This document shows positions 1-14,233 of a stretch of 64,000 bases of DNA, one piece after another. The translations under genes and the position numbers were made by a program. The notes below the pieces were generated by a model. It was not told the DNA's origin. It was given only the letters and a program-made list of their open reading frames with translations, and searched no databases. Source of the DNA: Ophiobolus disseminans (taxonomy: Eukaryota; Ascomycota; Dothideomycetes; Pleosporales; Phaeosphaeriaceae); NCBI GenBank assembly GCA_010093685.1, contig MU006225.1, positions 378,507-442,506 of the forward strand. The letters are read 5' to 3'. Each line of letters begins with the position of its first letter. Within the stretch, counting starts at the first letter, position 1.

Positions 1-2378
1 TCCGACACCAAAACTAGTAGTACCTATCTATACCTCTATTAGTTGCTAACTATGCCCTAGTAGTCAACATACAGATCCTAATAAGAGTGTTAGAACTCTT
101 AACTGCTAGGATAAAGGCATTTAAGGAGGACTATAAGCATTACAAGATGCTTGATAGACATTTCAAGAATATTAGGCATACCTATAAGAATAAGAAGAAG
201 AGCTTACAACACATTGTAGCCTTTATCTAGTCAACCGTGACACTGCACCTGCAGCGCACCTGCTGTCTCCTAAGCCTTTCACTTCGCTAGTAGATTACTA
301 ACCTTAAGAACACTACAGGGGTTAACGACTAGCTTAAAAGCGAACGCGCACGCGCACAATACTACGCTGCCCTTAAGCCTCTTACAAGAGTGTTAGGATA
401 GGATATATAGCTAGCAGAATATAACTAGGCTGCTACTAAAGCAGAGACATACTATGTAGCTAATGTCACTTAGATTACAGCTATTACACAAGACTTCTAA
501 TTAGCTGTGCAGAAGGCAGTGCCTATATAGTTAGCATTATTTTAAGTAATGCGCTATAAAGCCAGCATGACAAGGAAGGAGATAATGAAACGCTTCCGAG
601 AATACATAATAATAACTTATCCCCTTAGGCCTAAGCAAAATAAAGCTGCCTTTGTGATAGATAAAGCCTTATATCTCGCTAATAGTAGTGCAACTACCTA
701 GGGCAATAAGAAGAACGCTTCTATTGCAGAAAGCGCGCTATCTAGACACTATAGAAAACCTCGCTACCAACCTAGCAAGAACCCTAGGAAGCGGGCATTA
801 GAAGATAAGCCTGCTAGAGCTAAGTGCCCTGCCTGTGACTAACGCTACAACGTTAAGGACTGTTAGTACATTGACAATAAGCAGGCACCTGAGTAGTAGA
901 AGGCAAACAAACATGTCGAATCTCTTATTGAAATAAAGAAGAAGCATAATGCTACACTTATAGGTGCATTAAGAGGCTAGAGCCGAGCTCGCTCTTAATC
1001 TATCTACATTAAGAAGTTACAAACTCCTTACACTCCTAAGATTAAAGACTAACTAGAAGAGCGGTCTATTGCAATAGTTAACGCTGCTTTCTAAGTTGCC
1101 TCCTTTAAGGCTAGCCACAGCTACAGTTATAGCGACTACCTATTACACCTCTTATTTATCCTTAACTTAGGATTAACCTGCTACATCACTAACAATCTAG
1201 AGCGCCTCTACAACTATTAGCCACCTAGCTATAGCGACTTTATATAGGCAGGAAATACAAAGTTATAGATCAAGGGATATAGCTTAGTAGACCTCAGGAT
1301 ACAAGGAATTCATAGTACAACCATCCTAGCCCTTTACAACACTGCTCTCTGCCTAGACATCCTATGCAACCTAGTCTTATTCCGATTACTAAGATAACAA
1401 GGCATCTAGTGGGATAACTAGCACAATCCAACAACGCTGAGAAGGCCTAATAAGTTAGTTATTAGAAGCCTAGAAGAAATCCATAGCTAGTAGGTTATTA
1501 AACATAACCTACTACACCGCTTAGCACAAGCTACACACAGGATCACAACAAGGACTAGAAAGGTACAGAAGCTAGCTCTAGCCACTATCTAGCACAAGCG
1601 ACTAGGTTACGCAGGCCCTGCAGCTATTAAACACCTTGTGCAGCATACTAAGAGGGTAAAAATCAAGGGTATTACTACTGTGGAATGCAATTCATGTGGA
1701 AGAGCTAAAGCAAAGCGATAAATTAGCAGGATACCACGCCTAAATGATGAAGGCCTAGGAGAACGGCTTGCTATTGACTTCCACTCCTATGAGGACCAAA
1801 GCATTAGCAAAGAGAAGAGCTAAATGCTTGTTGGATGCAGATTCACTAGCATGCAATAGGACCTATATTTCACCGACAACAGACTAGCTAAGACTATTAT
1901 CAGACTCCTATCTAACTTCTTTCTGTTTCTTAAGAACTATTTCAATATTATAGTTAAGGTGATTAAAGCTAACAATAAGATTACAACTGTTAAACTAGAG
2001 GTAGAGAGATAGCTGTTATCCTAAGGAATTATTGTTGAGCCCTTAGCCCTATATATACAAGCCTAGAATAGTAGTGCTAAACGCTTAGGGGGTGTAAACA
2101 AGGAGAAAGCACGCGCAATGCGACTAGACGCTAACCTCTTATAGTAACTATAGCCTAAGATTACAAGAGCAGCAGTATACCTTCACAACCGGACTCTAAA
2201 TTATGCTAACTACTAGAAGACACTATATAAGATCTTCTTTACAAGAGTAGCTCTGAACAATAGCATTGTTACCTCACTACGAAAGCTAAACCTCACACAC
2301 CTAAAGGCATATAGCTGCAAAGCTTTTGCAATGTTAGATAATACACACTAAGGAAAATTACGCCTTCAACGCCTTAAT

Positions 2379-2494
2379 TTTTTAATTTTTTTTTTATATC
2401 ATTTACATTGCACTACCTATTGCTAGCATAAATACAATGAAGCTTATGCAGTCCTAGGGACTATGGAGCGCTGCGCATACCTTGCTAATCTCTC
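2379..2494 (-). mobile_element. Short poly(A)-tailed retroposon inserted in Copia
   Basis: A 116-bp segment interrupts the Copia integrase-RT linker and is flanked by a perfect 12-bp direct repeat, CAACGCCTTAAT (2367-2378 and 2495-2506). The sister Copia at about 11,990 lacks the segment. The left end is an oligo(T)-rich run (2379-2396), that is, a poly(A) tail on the minus strand. A-rich tail plus long target duplication is the signature of LINE-mediated retroposition (a SINE or processed transcript). No convincing A or B box or tRNA similarity is visible in the body. Confidence 0.65.
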
Positions 2495-3836
2495 CAACGC
2501 CTTAATCCTAAGGCATAGATTGGATACCTAGTTGGTTACTAGTTCTTAAACATCTATCGCATCTAGATTCTATCACTAGGCAAAGTTATTAGCACTAGGG
2601 ATGTTGTGTTTAATGAACACACAGTGTTTAACAGCAAGACTAAGGACCTTATAGACAACCTCATGCACAGCACACTAGAAGAGATTGCAACCCTTACTAA
2701 AACTATTAAGTTACTAACCTAAGCTTATAAGCTAGAGACTAAGTCCTTCTATAAAGACGACACTGCGGAAGACACTACAGGCCTGAACAATAAAAATATA
2801 CTAGGATACTACTAAGAAAGGAAGATTAGGGATACATACCCCACACCTCTATTAACACTACCTCTAGCAGCTCTTCTTGCTAACCTTATAACAGAACCAC
2901 TTAAAGAGGCGCAAAGCTGGCAAGGAACATCGACTACAATCCTATAGGCTGCTGCTTTTATAGCAGGAACACAAGCCGGGACTATTAGTACACATGCAGG
3001 AGAGGCTTTGGACAAGGCACAGCTGACAAGAGTGCTTGCTAAAGGCTTAAAGCTACATCTTAGTTAGCTTCCACCTCTACTAACAATGCATACAAATCTT
3101 AAAGCCTATCCCCTAGGAGACTAATTCAAGAAAGCAGAGCAAGAACACCTTGCTAGCCACCAGCAGATAAAATCCTAGAAGGAAGTGCTATTAAAGGCTG
3201 TAAAATCAGCTAGCCACTAAATCCTAGACTGCATGTGGGTGTATACCTACAAACTAGACAAGAACCACTATTTTAACAAGTGCAAGGTACGCTTAGTTGT
3301 TAGAGGAGACTAGCAAAGGAACATCTCCTCACAAGACACCTACGCTGCTACACTAGCTAGACGCTTATTCCGCATGCTTATAGCAATAGCTGCTAAGTAT
3401 AACTTAGAACTAAAGCAATTCGACGTCACAAACGCGTTTGTCTATGCCCCTATTAACTAAGAAGTCTACATAAGGATGCTACATGGTTACTAGAAGAAAG
3501 GTACCCTTCTCTAAATTTAGAAGGCCCTATATAGTCTTCGAATTTCACCTATGCTGTAGCAGAAGGAGTTTACAACAACTCTTAAGTCTATTAGCTTCTA
3601 GGAGGTGCCGCATAAGCTATGCTGCATAATCAAAGATAGCATTATCCTCTTCTTTTATGTGGATGACATTATTGTGGCATATTAGAAGAAGAAAAAACAC
3701 ACTGCCGCTACTTAAGCAATTAATATGCTTAAAGAAAAGTATACTATTACTAGGGGAGATAACCTACAATAGTTCCTTGGTGTAGAGATTATTAGACTGC
3801 GAGATCAGCATCTTATCTAACTCTCTTAAGCTTTAT

Positions 3837-4334
3837 ATGTTAACAAGATAAGCAGGCTAGCATTTAATACAAGTGTCCGCTATGATACTCCTATAGCAAC
3901 AGTTGAGCTGAAGCTATACACTGGCTATGCCACTCTATTAGAGGTTAACAAATACTAACGGAAAATTAGCTTACTTCTCTTTGCAGCAGTTACAACAAGG
4001 CTAGACATTGCCTTTGCAACATCAAGACTAGCTCGCTTTCTTACAAACCCTAGGATTGAGCATTACAATGCGGCTGACCGGGTACATGTTAACAAGATAA
4101 GCAGGCTAGCATTTAATACAAGTGTCCGTTATAATACTCCTATAGCAACAGTTGAGCTGAAGCTATACACTGGCTATGCCACTCTATTAGAGGTTAACAA
4201 ATACTAACGGAAAATTAGCTTACTTCTCTTTGCAGCAGTTACAACAAGGCTAGACATTGCCTTTGCAACATTAAGACTAGCTCGCTTTCTTACAAACCCT
4301 AGGATTGAGCATCACAATGCGGCTGACCGGGTAC
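3837..4334 (+). repeat. 249-bp tandem duplication inside Copia RT
   Basis: Bases 3837-4085 are repeated immediately at 4086-4334 (period 249 bp, 83 codons, frame-preserving). The unit spans the C-terminal part of reverse transcriptase just after FYVDD. The differences I see between copies are transitions (for example CATCAAGA versus CATTAAGA, and CGCTATGA versus CGTTATAA), so mutation continued after the duplication. The sister Copia at 13,340-13,600 has a single unit. Confidence 0.9.
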
Positions 4335-4975
4335 TGCTATACCTGCTTAAGACAAAGTAGATAGTCCTCTAATTTAGAGAAGGAGTTTCCCTTGAAGTGG
4401 CAAGTAATGCATTATTTGCTGACAACACACTAGACCGCAAAAGCACTTAAGGCTACACTATTAAGCTTTTCAACGGCCTTATTGCTTGGAGATCAAGCAA
4501 ACAGAACACAGTCACTACCTCTACAACTAAAGCAGAACTCCTAGCCCTCTTACAGGTAGCAAAGGAAGCTATGTTCACCTTAAGACTCCTCTAGGAATTA
4601 GAAATCAAATTACTAGAGCTAACTATCACTATTCAATGCGACAATACCTAGACTATCCGCCTAGTCACTGAGGAGATATCAAAGCTCTAAACCAAGTTAC
4701 GCTATGTGGATATCCACTATCACTAGCTTAGACAAGAAGTATCTAACAAAGTTATTAGGGTAGAGCATGTCCAATTACACTAGATAACCGCTAATGGACT
4801 TACTAAGGTCCTACTAGTCAACAAATAGAACTCTTTCCTAGAGCAATTAGGCATAGTGGAAACAAAGGAACGCATTTCACTAAAAAATTAGATATTCAGG
4901 AGCTTCTAGATAGAATTAGGGCACTTAGGATTGGAAATCAGTCTAGCTTACAACACGTTCCAAGCTGAGGGGGTG

Positions 4976-5166
4976 TGTTAGATACGAGGTACTTTTAGGC
5001 ATAAAGCCTAGGGCCAATTAGAAGTGAATGCGCTTATGCAGATACCCCTCCTTAGAAAAACCAGAACCTAAGAACACAGGGTAGTGCGACACAACACGGA
5101 ACACGACAATCACGATTATCAATACTATTAAATATCATCACGATTAATACACTATTCAATCTGACA
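4976..5166 (+). repeat. 3' LTR of the first Copia
   Basis: About 191 bp beginning TGTTAGATACG and ending CTGACA, directly after the polypurine tract. It differs from the roughly 200-bp LTR of the other Copia elements in the window, so this copy belongs to a different subfamily or has diverged strongly. Confidence 0.75.
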
Positions 5167-8013
5167 GCTATAAGCTATGCTATGCAGGAGAGACTAGTTA
5201 GCGTCTTTCTAGTCCCTACTAAATATAGAGAATTTACCTCCCTACTTCAGACTATTAGGTTAAGACTAGATGCAATTAAAGCACTATAGAAAGGACAAGC
5301 GCAACAACGCTATATGCAGCAAGATAAAGAAGCAATGGATTAGGAACCTACACACACTTATGCTGCTCAATCCCTAGGAAATTAACGCGCTAAGTAGGTA
5401 AGCAAGGATAAGATTTAGAGACGCAGGAACAACCGCTTGTGTATACGCTGTGGAGCTTCTAGATATATTATTAGCTCCTGTTAGTATGCTCCTGCACGTC
5501 GCTCTTCTCCTACCACTGTTGCAACTACAAAGATTGCAGAGAGGCTACAGCATAAAGAGGAGGATACTAAATCGGAAAAAGAGTAGCTCCTGTTTAAAGT
5601 CACTAGCAGGAGCATAAGGAGAAGGCTTTGAGAATAAAGCAAACCTAGCGCTTATTTCAACCCTACATGAAAGCAAAACCAATCACTATACATATGCTTA
5701 TTAATTACACTTATTACGCATCTACAATGCTAGACTCTAGTTGCTTAACATATGCCCTAGTGAGCGCCTAGTTTGCCTGGAAAGCTAAACTCTAGTGCAT
5801 TAATTTACTAACTCTAAGGACCCTCTAAGGAGTAGAAGGAACTAGAACTATTAGGCAAGCCTGTCACTTTACATATGATATTAAAGGATATACACGCACA
5901 GGATAGGGATACATAGTAGAGAACACCTACCTTAGTTTTAATATCTTGCTTAGACGCTTCTAGTTTAATAAACAAAATGTTACTATTGCTCTAGCAAAGA
6001 AGTCTATTTTTATCTACTTAGAAAGGACCCGCATCCGCCTCCGCAGCAAGGAAGAAGAACTACCTTCTACACTAACAGCCTAGGAGATCTCTGCAGTAGC
6101 TATACAGAGATATATTTAAGCATCTAAGAAAGACAAGTCTGTTAGTGTATTTGCTGCCTCTATAGCAGACATCTAGAAGGCTTTAGCTCCTAAAGCACAA
6201 TTGAGCTTAGAGCAGATTAAAGACCTCCTACTACTAAGCTACCGCCACTAGCTGCTAGTCTTTAATTTAAACTAAGCTGCTAAGCTCTCTCTACACTGCC
6301 CTAGAGTAGACTACCGTATTGAGCTTATCAAAGATAATAGGAAGAGTCTGCAAATACTATAGGGCCCTCTCTACAATATGTCTAGAGATGAGTTACTAGT
6401 GCTCCGCAAAGAACTTACATTACTACTAGACAAGGGATTTATTAGGGTCAGCAGCTCTCCTACTGCAGCCCTAGTTCTCTTTGCAAAGAAACTAGGGGGA
6501 GGCCTACGCATGTGTATTAACTACCGCGCCCTTAATGCTATCACTAAGAAGGACAGATACCCTCTGTCTCTTATCTATAAGACATTAAACAACATCTGCA
6601 AGGCTAAGTAGTATACTAAGCTAGATGTTATTGCGGCTTTCTACAAGATACGCATCCAAGAAGGGGATAAATAGCTTACTGCTTTCCGCACACGCTTTGG
6701 GCTATATAAGTGGCTAGTCACTCTATTTAGTATAGTTAGCTCTCCTAGCACCTTTCAACGCTACATCAACTAGGTCTTACGTTAGTTCTTAGATGATTTT
6801 GTATCCGCCTACCTAGACGATGTTCTAATATACACTAATAGCTCCCTCTAGGAACACCGCGCCTATGTTAACAAGGTTCTAGATGCCCTTAGAGAGGCTG
6901 GACTCTAGCTAGACATTAAAAAGTGTGAATTTGAAGTCAAGTCCACTAAGTACCTAGGATTTATTATTAACACAGAGAAGGGACTGCTTATAGACCCTTA
7001 GAAGATTGAAGCTATTACTAACTAGAAAGCACCTATATTAGTTAAAGGCATACGCAGCTTCTTGGGATTTGCAAACTTCTACCGCAGATTTATCTAGAAT
7101 TTTGCTAACACTGCAGCACCCCTTACTAGACTTACTAGAGATGTTACCTAGCGCTAGACCTAAGAAGAACAGGAAGCCTTTGACAAACTCAAGGCTGTCT
7201 TTATTAGTAAGCCTATCCTAGCTTATTTCTATCTAGACAGGGAAACAGTAGTGGAAACAGACTTATCTAGCTATGCAGTTAGAGGAGTACTTTCCTAGTA
7301 TGATAAGAAGGGAGTCCTTAGGCCCTGTGCCTATTTCTCACGCAAGAACAACCCTTATAAATGCAACTATAAGATTTATGACAAAGAGATGCTAGCTATT
7401 ATACGCTGCCTAGAGGAATAGAACTCTAAACTCAGGACAGTCACTAAGTTCACTGTCCTAACAGACCACAAGAACCTAGAGTACTTTACTAAGCTAAGAA
7501 AGCTTAATAAAAGGCAGATTAGATAGTTAATCCTACTAGGACGCTATAACATCACGCTTTAATATCGACCTAGGAAGCTGAATAAAAGAGCAGATGCTCT
7601 CTCTAGAAGGGAACAAGACCTGCCTACAAATGCAGAGGATGCACGCCTTAAGCACTAGTATCAACAGCTTCTTAAGCCCACTACTGCCAAAGAAGAAGAG
7701 ATAGCAGACTCAACTAATACTGTTATTACCTTTTCAAGCTGGATTTTTCTACTAAGAGCCTTTCCTACTCAGGTAGAACCTATAGAGCCTGCTGCTCTAG
7801 AAGAGCTCTAGAAACAAGCTACACAGGAAGACTTAGTGTATTCCACTGCACTCTAATATGTCAAAGATAGAGAGCGCCGCTTTCTAGCACACCTTAGACT
7901 TAAGGCATTAATATTAGAGTGTTATGCAGACAACAACTTAGTCCTATACTTCTGCAACAGGAAATAGGTGCCTAATTCTAAGCCTTTGCGCACTAGGCTT
8001 ATCTATAAGATCT

Positions 8014-8211
8014 TGTTAGATTTAATAAGGTATTAAAACCTGATAATAGATAAGATAAATTAATAATAATAATGTTCTGTTGTAGTGTTCCCTAGTCAAG
8101 TGCGGAGTTTAACTAGGTGTTAGATCTAGTACTAGTGTGCCAAGGCGCTTGTGCCCGCCTCTCCTATTTCTTTTAGTGTTAGTAGCCTTACAGCACCCCT
8201 AATATCTAACA
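8014..8211 (-). repeat. LTR of reverse Copia (element 3' end)
   Basis: 198 bp, TGTTAGATTT to ATCTAACA on the plus strand. It matches 18246-18443 with transition differences only in the stretches I compared. Confidence 0.9.
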
Positions 8212-9161
8212 CACCCCCTTAGCTTAGATGTATTTGCAAGCTAGTAACCTTAGGTGATGATAAGGTCCTTAAGTTTTGCTTAAAGTTCTTCTAATAGTGC
8301 CTCCTTAGTCACCTTGTGTAGTGATACCTTAACTAATCTAACTTAATAAAGGAAGTTTGGCCACTTGTTGCCTAGCAACACCTTAGTGAAGCTATCTGCT
8401 ATCAATTCCGATAATTAAATGTATTCTATAGTAATCTTTCTACTTGCAACTTCCTGTCTTATCTAGTAGTTGTGGATGTCTACATGCCTAAGCTTTGTTT
8501 GAAGCTTTGATATCTCTTTTATAACTAGTCTAATAGTCTGCATATTGTCGCAATGAATTGTGATTGTGTTAGATAGAAGCTAGATTTAGAGCTCTTTAAG
8601 TAGGCGTGATGTGAAGAGAGCTTCCTTAGCTACTTAGGATAGGGCTAGGAGTTCTGCCTTAGTAGTGGATGTAGTAACAGTGTCTTGCTTGCTAGCTCTC
8701 TAGGCAATAAGGCTATTAAAGAGCTTAATTGCATAGCCTTAAGAGCTTTTCCTGTCTTGTGTGTTGTCTGCAAATAATGCATTACTAGCCACTTAAAGGG
8801 TGTCTCCTCCTCTAAGCTGAAGTGCTAGCCACCTTGTGTCTAATAGGTATAGAAGGACGTGGTCTGCGGCATCGTAGTGCTCTTAGGAGGGGTTTAAGAG
8901 GAAGCGTGCTAAGCGTGAGGTAGCAAAAGCAATGTCTAGTCTAGTGGTGACTGCAGCAAAGAGTAGTGACCCAATTTTGCGTTAGTATCTGTTGATCTCA
9001 GCAGGTGTTAACAGTAAGTTTAAGAGCTTAAGTTCAATAGAACTTATAGGTGTATCATAGCGTAGCTCATGCTTGTCTACTAGCCTGTAGATTTTGTCTA
9101 CATAGGCAGCTTGTGAGAGATAGATGAGTCTTTCTGTCCTATCTCTAATTACCTCTACTCC

Positions 9162-9361
9162 TGTTAGATATTAGGGGTGCTGTGAGGCTACTAACACTAA
9201 GAGAAACAGGAGGGGCGGGCACAAGCGCCTTAGTACACTAGTACTAGATCTAACACCTAGTCAAACTCCGCACTTAACTGGGGAACACCACAACAATACA
9301 ACACATCATTATCAATTCATCTTATCTATTATTAGGCCTTAATACCTCATTAAATCTGACA
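9162..9361 (+). repeat. 5' LTR of forward Copia
   Basis: 200 bp, TGTTAGATATT to AATCTGACA; paired with 14234-14433. Confidence 0.93.
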
Positions 9362-12300
9362 ATTAAGAGTCTCACTGCCTTTACTAAAGCTACCACTAAA
9401 GCTACTACTAAGGCTACCTACTAAGGCTACCCAACAAAAGCTATTCAACAACCACACTATGTCGCTTATTAATTAACGCGATGCAACTGTTATCCTTAGC
9501 AACTAGTATAACTAGACTACCTAGCTTACTTAAGTCAAAGCGCGCTGCGCTGCCTACAACATCTAGGACAATGTAAAGGAAGAAGAACTAGTCCTATTCC
9601 TAATCAAGCTAGTCATGCTAGACCTGCCTGAACTATCCTAGTATAGTGCTGCAGCTAGGATTGAGAAGGCAACACGCCTATCTATGCTATCAATCCAAGG
9701 CCAGAAAGCCTACAAGGAGGATATAGACTACTACAAGACCCTTACTGAGAGATACAAGCTTAATCTCCACTAATATAATGCTTAACAGAAGAGTATTCAG
9801 CAAGTCACCTAGCTGATCCAATCAACAGTTGCGCCCTATCTCTAACGCACATGCTGCCTACTAGAACAGTTACTACGCTAGTGGCTTGCCAACCTTAAGC
9901 TCACTGCTAGGGTTGATAATCGCCTTGAAAAGGAACGCACACGCGAACGCTACTACACCGCCCTTAAGCCTATGCGCAATACACACAATTGGGATACATA
10001 GCTAGTGGAATATAATAAAGCATTATCAGATGCAATAGTGCATGGAGTGTCTGAGGTACATGATATTAACAATATCACTAAAGACTTCCTGCAGGCTGTA
10101 AACAAGGCAGCACCTATATAGGCTGCAACCTTCTAAGATACTAGAAGGTTCAATCCTCTCATGACAAGAAAGAAGATAATGAAACGCTTCTAGGAATACA
10201 TAAGCCTGAATTATCCGCTGAAACTAGTGAATAAAAAGCAGGCATTTATTGCTGTAGCTAATAACTCCTTATTTCTTGCTGATAGTAGTGCAACCACCTA
10301 GGATAGCCAGAAGGACGCTTCTGAAGCTATGGAAAACAGCGCGCTATCTAAACACAGGGAAAGAAACCCTAGTGGAAAGAGAAAGAGCAATTAATCCTTC
10401 TCTTAGTCTAGCAAAAGACCTGCTAGTAACAAGGCATCTTTAGGTAAGAAGTGCCTAGCATGTGACTAAGTCCATGACATCAAGGATTGCTGGTATATTA
10501 ATAATAACCAAGCACCTAAATAGTAGAAGCCAAACTCTACTATGCGCACTCTTGTAGAATACAAGCGCAAGCACGACACTGTTCTTCAAGGAGCATTAAG
10601 AAGCAAGAGCAGATCAAAGTCTCAAACTCCATACATCAAGAGACCAGATTCCTAGACACTAATTATCTAGGATATCTCTGATGACAATTAACAATAACTA
10701 GAAGGTCGGCAAATCACCGCAATTACTAAGGCCTTATTCCAAGTTAGTGGCAATCAAGGTTACCCTTTGAAACACTCCTTTATTCTGGACTTAGGCTTAA
10801 CCTGCTACATCACTAACAACCTAGAGTGCACCTATGACAATAGACTATGTACACCTAGCGACTTTATATAGGCAGGCAACTCTCAACTCTAGATCACAGG
10901 GTATGGTTCACTAGACCTATTCCTAACTAATTAGGGCAGAACAACTAAGCTCATCCTTCATAATGTTGCTATCTGTCTAGACATCCTATGCAACCTAGTA
11001 TCGTTCCGCCTTCTTAGGCAGCTAGGCATATAGTGGGAAACCAAGCATGAACCCACTACACTTAGGAGACTAGATAGATCTATCCTAGGAAGGCTCACTG
11101 AGCTTCATAGCTAATAGGTGTTAGAACACCACTTAACTATTAACTCGGCCTTCTACACAACAAACTTAAGAACACTAAGAGCACTACAAAGGTCCTTAGC
11201 TATCACCTAGCACAAGCGCTTAGGCTATCTAGGCCTAGCAGCTATTAAGCACCTTGTTTAGCAAGCTAAGGGGGTGCGCATCAAAGGCATCACTACAGTT
11301 GAGTGCAACTCATGTAGCAAAGCTAAAGCTAAGCGCTAAATACGCCGCACACTACGCAACAATGACCTAGGACTAGGAGAAAGACTAGCTATTGACTTCC
11401 ACTCCTATGAGGACTAGAGCATCACTAAGAAGAAGAGTCAAATGCTTATCACCTGCAGGTTCTCTAGACTCTAATAGGACATGTACTTCACGGACAACAG
11501 ACCTGCCAATTCTATTATTAACAAACTTAGGATCTTCTTCACCTTTCTTAGGATCTATTTCAACATCACTATCAAGATTATTAAAGCAGATAATGAGATC
11601 ACCACTGTTAAACCACAAGTTTAGCGCTGGCTTAACTCCAAAGGGATTATCATTGAGCCTTTAGCTCCTAATACTCAAGCCTAGAATAGAGGTGCTGAAC
11701 GCTCAGGGGGTGTGAACAAGGAGAAGGCACGCGCTATGAGATTGGATGCTAACCTCTCCTAGGAACTGTAGCCTGAAATCACCAGAGCAGCAGTTTACCT
11801 CTATAACAGAACGCTAAATTACACTAACAACTAGAAGACACTATATAAGACCTTCTTTACAAGGATTGCTTTCTCTAATAGAATTGTTACTAAACTCCGC
11901 AAACCAAACCTCACTTATCTTAAAGCATATAGATGCAAGTCCTTTGCAATGACTAATGATACTCATAGAGGGAAATCACGCCTCTAACGCCTAGACCTAA
12001 AGGCTTAGGTTAGCTACCTAGTTGGATACAAATTATCTAACATCTATCGCATCTAGATACTATCTATAGCTAAGGTTATTAGCACACGCGACGTTGTGTT
12101 TGATAAGCACTTAATATTTAATAGCAAGACTAAGGACCTGATAGACAACCTTATGCACAGCACACTAGAAGAGATTGCAACTTATATTAAGACTATAGAG
12201 CTTCTAATACTACTAACTAATCTAGAGGTTGAATTATTCTTTGAGGATAACACTACTAAAGACTCAACAGCTTAAGAAGAGACTGATCTACCTAGCTATT

Positions 12301-14233
12301 ACTAAGAGAGGAAGATTATAGGGAGAAAGATTATAGGCAAATACCCAACACCTCCACCATCACCACCACTACTAGCTGCATTGCTGGCTACATTGTTGAC
12401 CCCAAATAAGGCAACAGGATTAACGCAATTATGCTTATCTAAGACTGTTCTATAGGCAGCTGCCTTTATAGCAGGAACTTAGGCTGGATGTGTTAGCCAA
12501 CATAAAGGAGAAGTGGTTGACAAGGCCAAGGTAAAGAGGCTGCTTGCCTTAGGCATTAAGCTACACCGCAGTTAGCTCCTACCTCTACTAACTTATAAGA
12601 CTAAGCTTAAAGAACATCTAATAGGAGAGCTGTTCAAAGAAGCAGAACGCAACTATTTAGCAAGCCATCAAAAAATAGAATTATAGAGAGAAGTATCCTA
12701 TGCCTCAATCAGACTAACAGGTCACTAGGTCCTAGACTGTATGTGGGTATACACCTACAAGTTCAACAAGGATTATTAATTCCTTAAGTGCAAGGCACGC
12801 CTTGTAGTCAGAGGAGACTAACAGAGACAGATCTCTTCCTAAGACACCTATGCAGCCACCCTGGCTAGCAGATTATTTCGCATGCTTATAGCAATTGCAG
12901 CTAAGCACAACCTAGAACTCAAGCAATATAACATTACAAACGCATTTGTTTATGCCACTATAGACAGGGAAATCTACATAAGAATGCCCAAAGGATACTA
13001 GAAGACAGGTATTATTCTTAAGGTCCAAAAGGCCTTGTATAGATTGCGCATCTCACCTATGCTCTAGTAGAAGGAGTTTACAACAACTCTCAAAGACCTT
13101 AGCTTTACATGCGTCCCTTACGAGCCTTGCTGCATAATTAAGGACAGCATTATTATCTTCTTTTATATAGATGACATTATCCTAGCCTATGCTAAACACA
13201 AGGCTAAGGAAGCACAACAAGCAGTTAAACTCCTATAGGACAAGTATACTATGACTAGAGGAGAAGATCTCTAATAGTTCCTAGGAGTTGAGGTGATAAG
13301 AGACAGAAAGAAAGGACTTATCTATCTCTCACAAGCTGCATATGTAGACAAAATCCACAGGCTAGTAGACAAGCATGAGCTATGCTATAATACACCTATG
13401 AGTTCTATTGAACTCAAGCCCTTAAACTCACTGTTAACACCTGCTGAGATCAACAGATACTAACGCAAAATTAGGTCACTACTCTTTGCTGCAGTCACCA
13501 CCAGACTAGACATTGCTTTTGCTACCTCACGCTTAGCACGCTTCCTCTCAAACCCCTCCTAAGAGCATTACGATGCCGCAGACCGCGTCCTTCTATACCT
13601 ATTAGACACAAGGTAGCTAGCACTTCAGCTTAGAGGAGGAGACACCCTTTAAGTAGCTAGTGATGCATTATTTGCAGACAACACACAAGACAGGAAAAGC
13701 TCTTAAGGCTATGCAATTAAGCTCTTTAATAGCCTTATTGCCTAGAGAGCTAGCAAGCAAGACACTGTCACTACATCCACCACTAAGGCAGAACTCCTAG
13801 CTCTATCCTAAGTAGCCAAGGAAGCTCTCTTCACATCACGCCTACTTAAAGAGCTCTAAATCTAGCTTCTATCTAACACAATCACAATTCATTGCGACAA
13901 CATGTAGACTATTAGACTAGTTACAAAAGAGATATCAAAGCTTTAAACAAAGCTTAGGCATGTAGACATCCACAACTACTAGATAAGATAGGAAGTTGCA
14001 AGTGGAAAGATTACTGTAGAATACATTTAATTATCGGAAATAATAGCAGATGGCTTTACTAAGGTGTTGCTAGGCAACAAGTGGCTAAACTTCCTTTATT
14101 AAGTTGGATTAGTTAAGGTATCACTACACAAGGTGACCAAGGAGGCACTATTAGAAGAACTTTAAGCAAAACTTAAGGACCTTATTATCACCTAAGGTTA
14201 CTAGCTTGCAAATACATCTAAGCTAAGGGGGTG

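Larger units (their letters stand above)
1..5166 (+). mobile_element. Copia LTR retrotransposon, 5' truncated by window edge, RIP-degraded
   Basis: Copia domain order is readable through many stops: a gag zinc knuckle near 825-870 (CPAC...DC, with the expected His codon now TAC), the GAG-pre-integrase HKRLGY motif near 1590, integrase with ERLAIDFHSYED near 1760-1800, reverse transcriptase with FYVDD near 3655, and RNase H with DRKST near 4430. The gag-protease-integrase-RT-RNase H order is the Copia (Pseudoviridae) order. A polypurine tract (gctgagggggtg) precedes the 3' LTR. The 5' LTR lies outside the window. Most stops are TAG or TAA where the sister copy at 9162-14433 or the family motif has Gln or Trp. 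It is inserted in the gag of a Gypsy element that resumes at 5167; GCTAT at 5167-5171 is the likely target duplication, but the partner copy is off-window. Confidence 0.9.
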
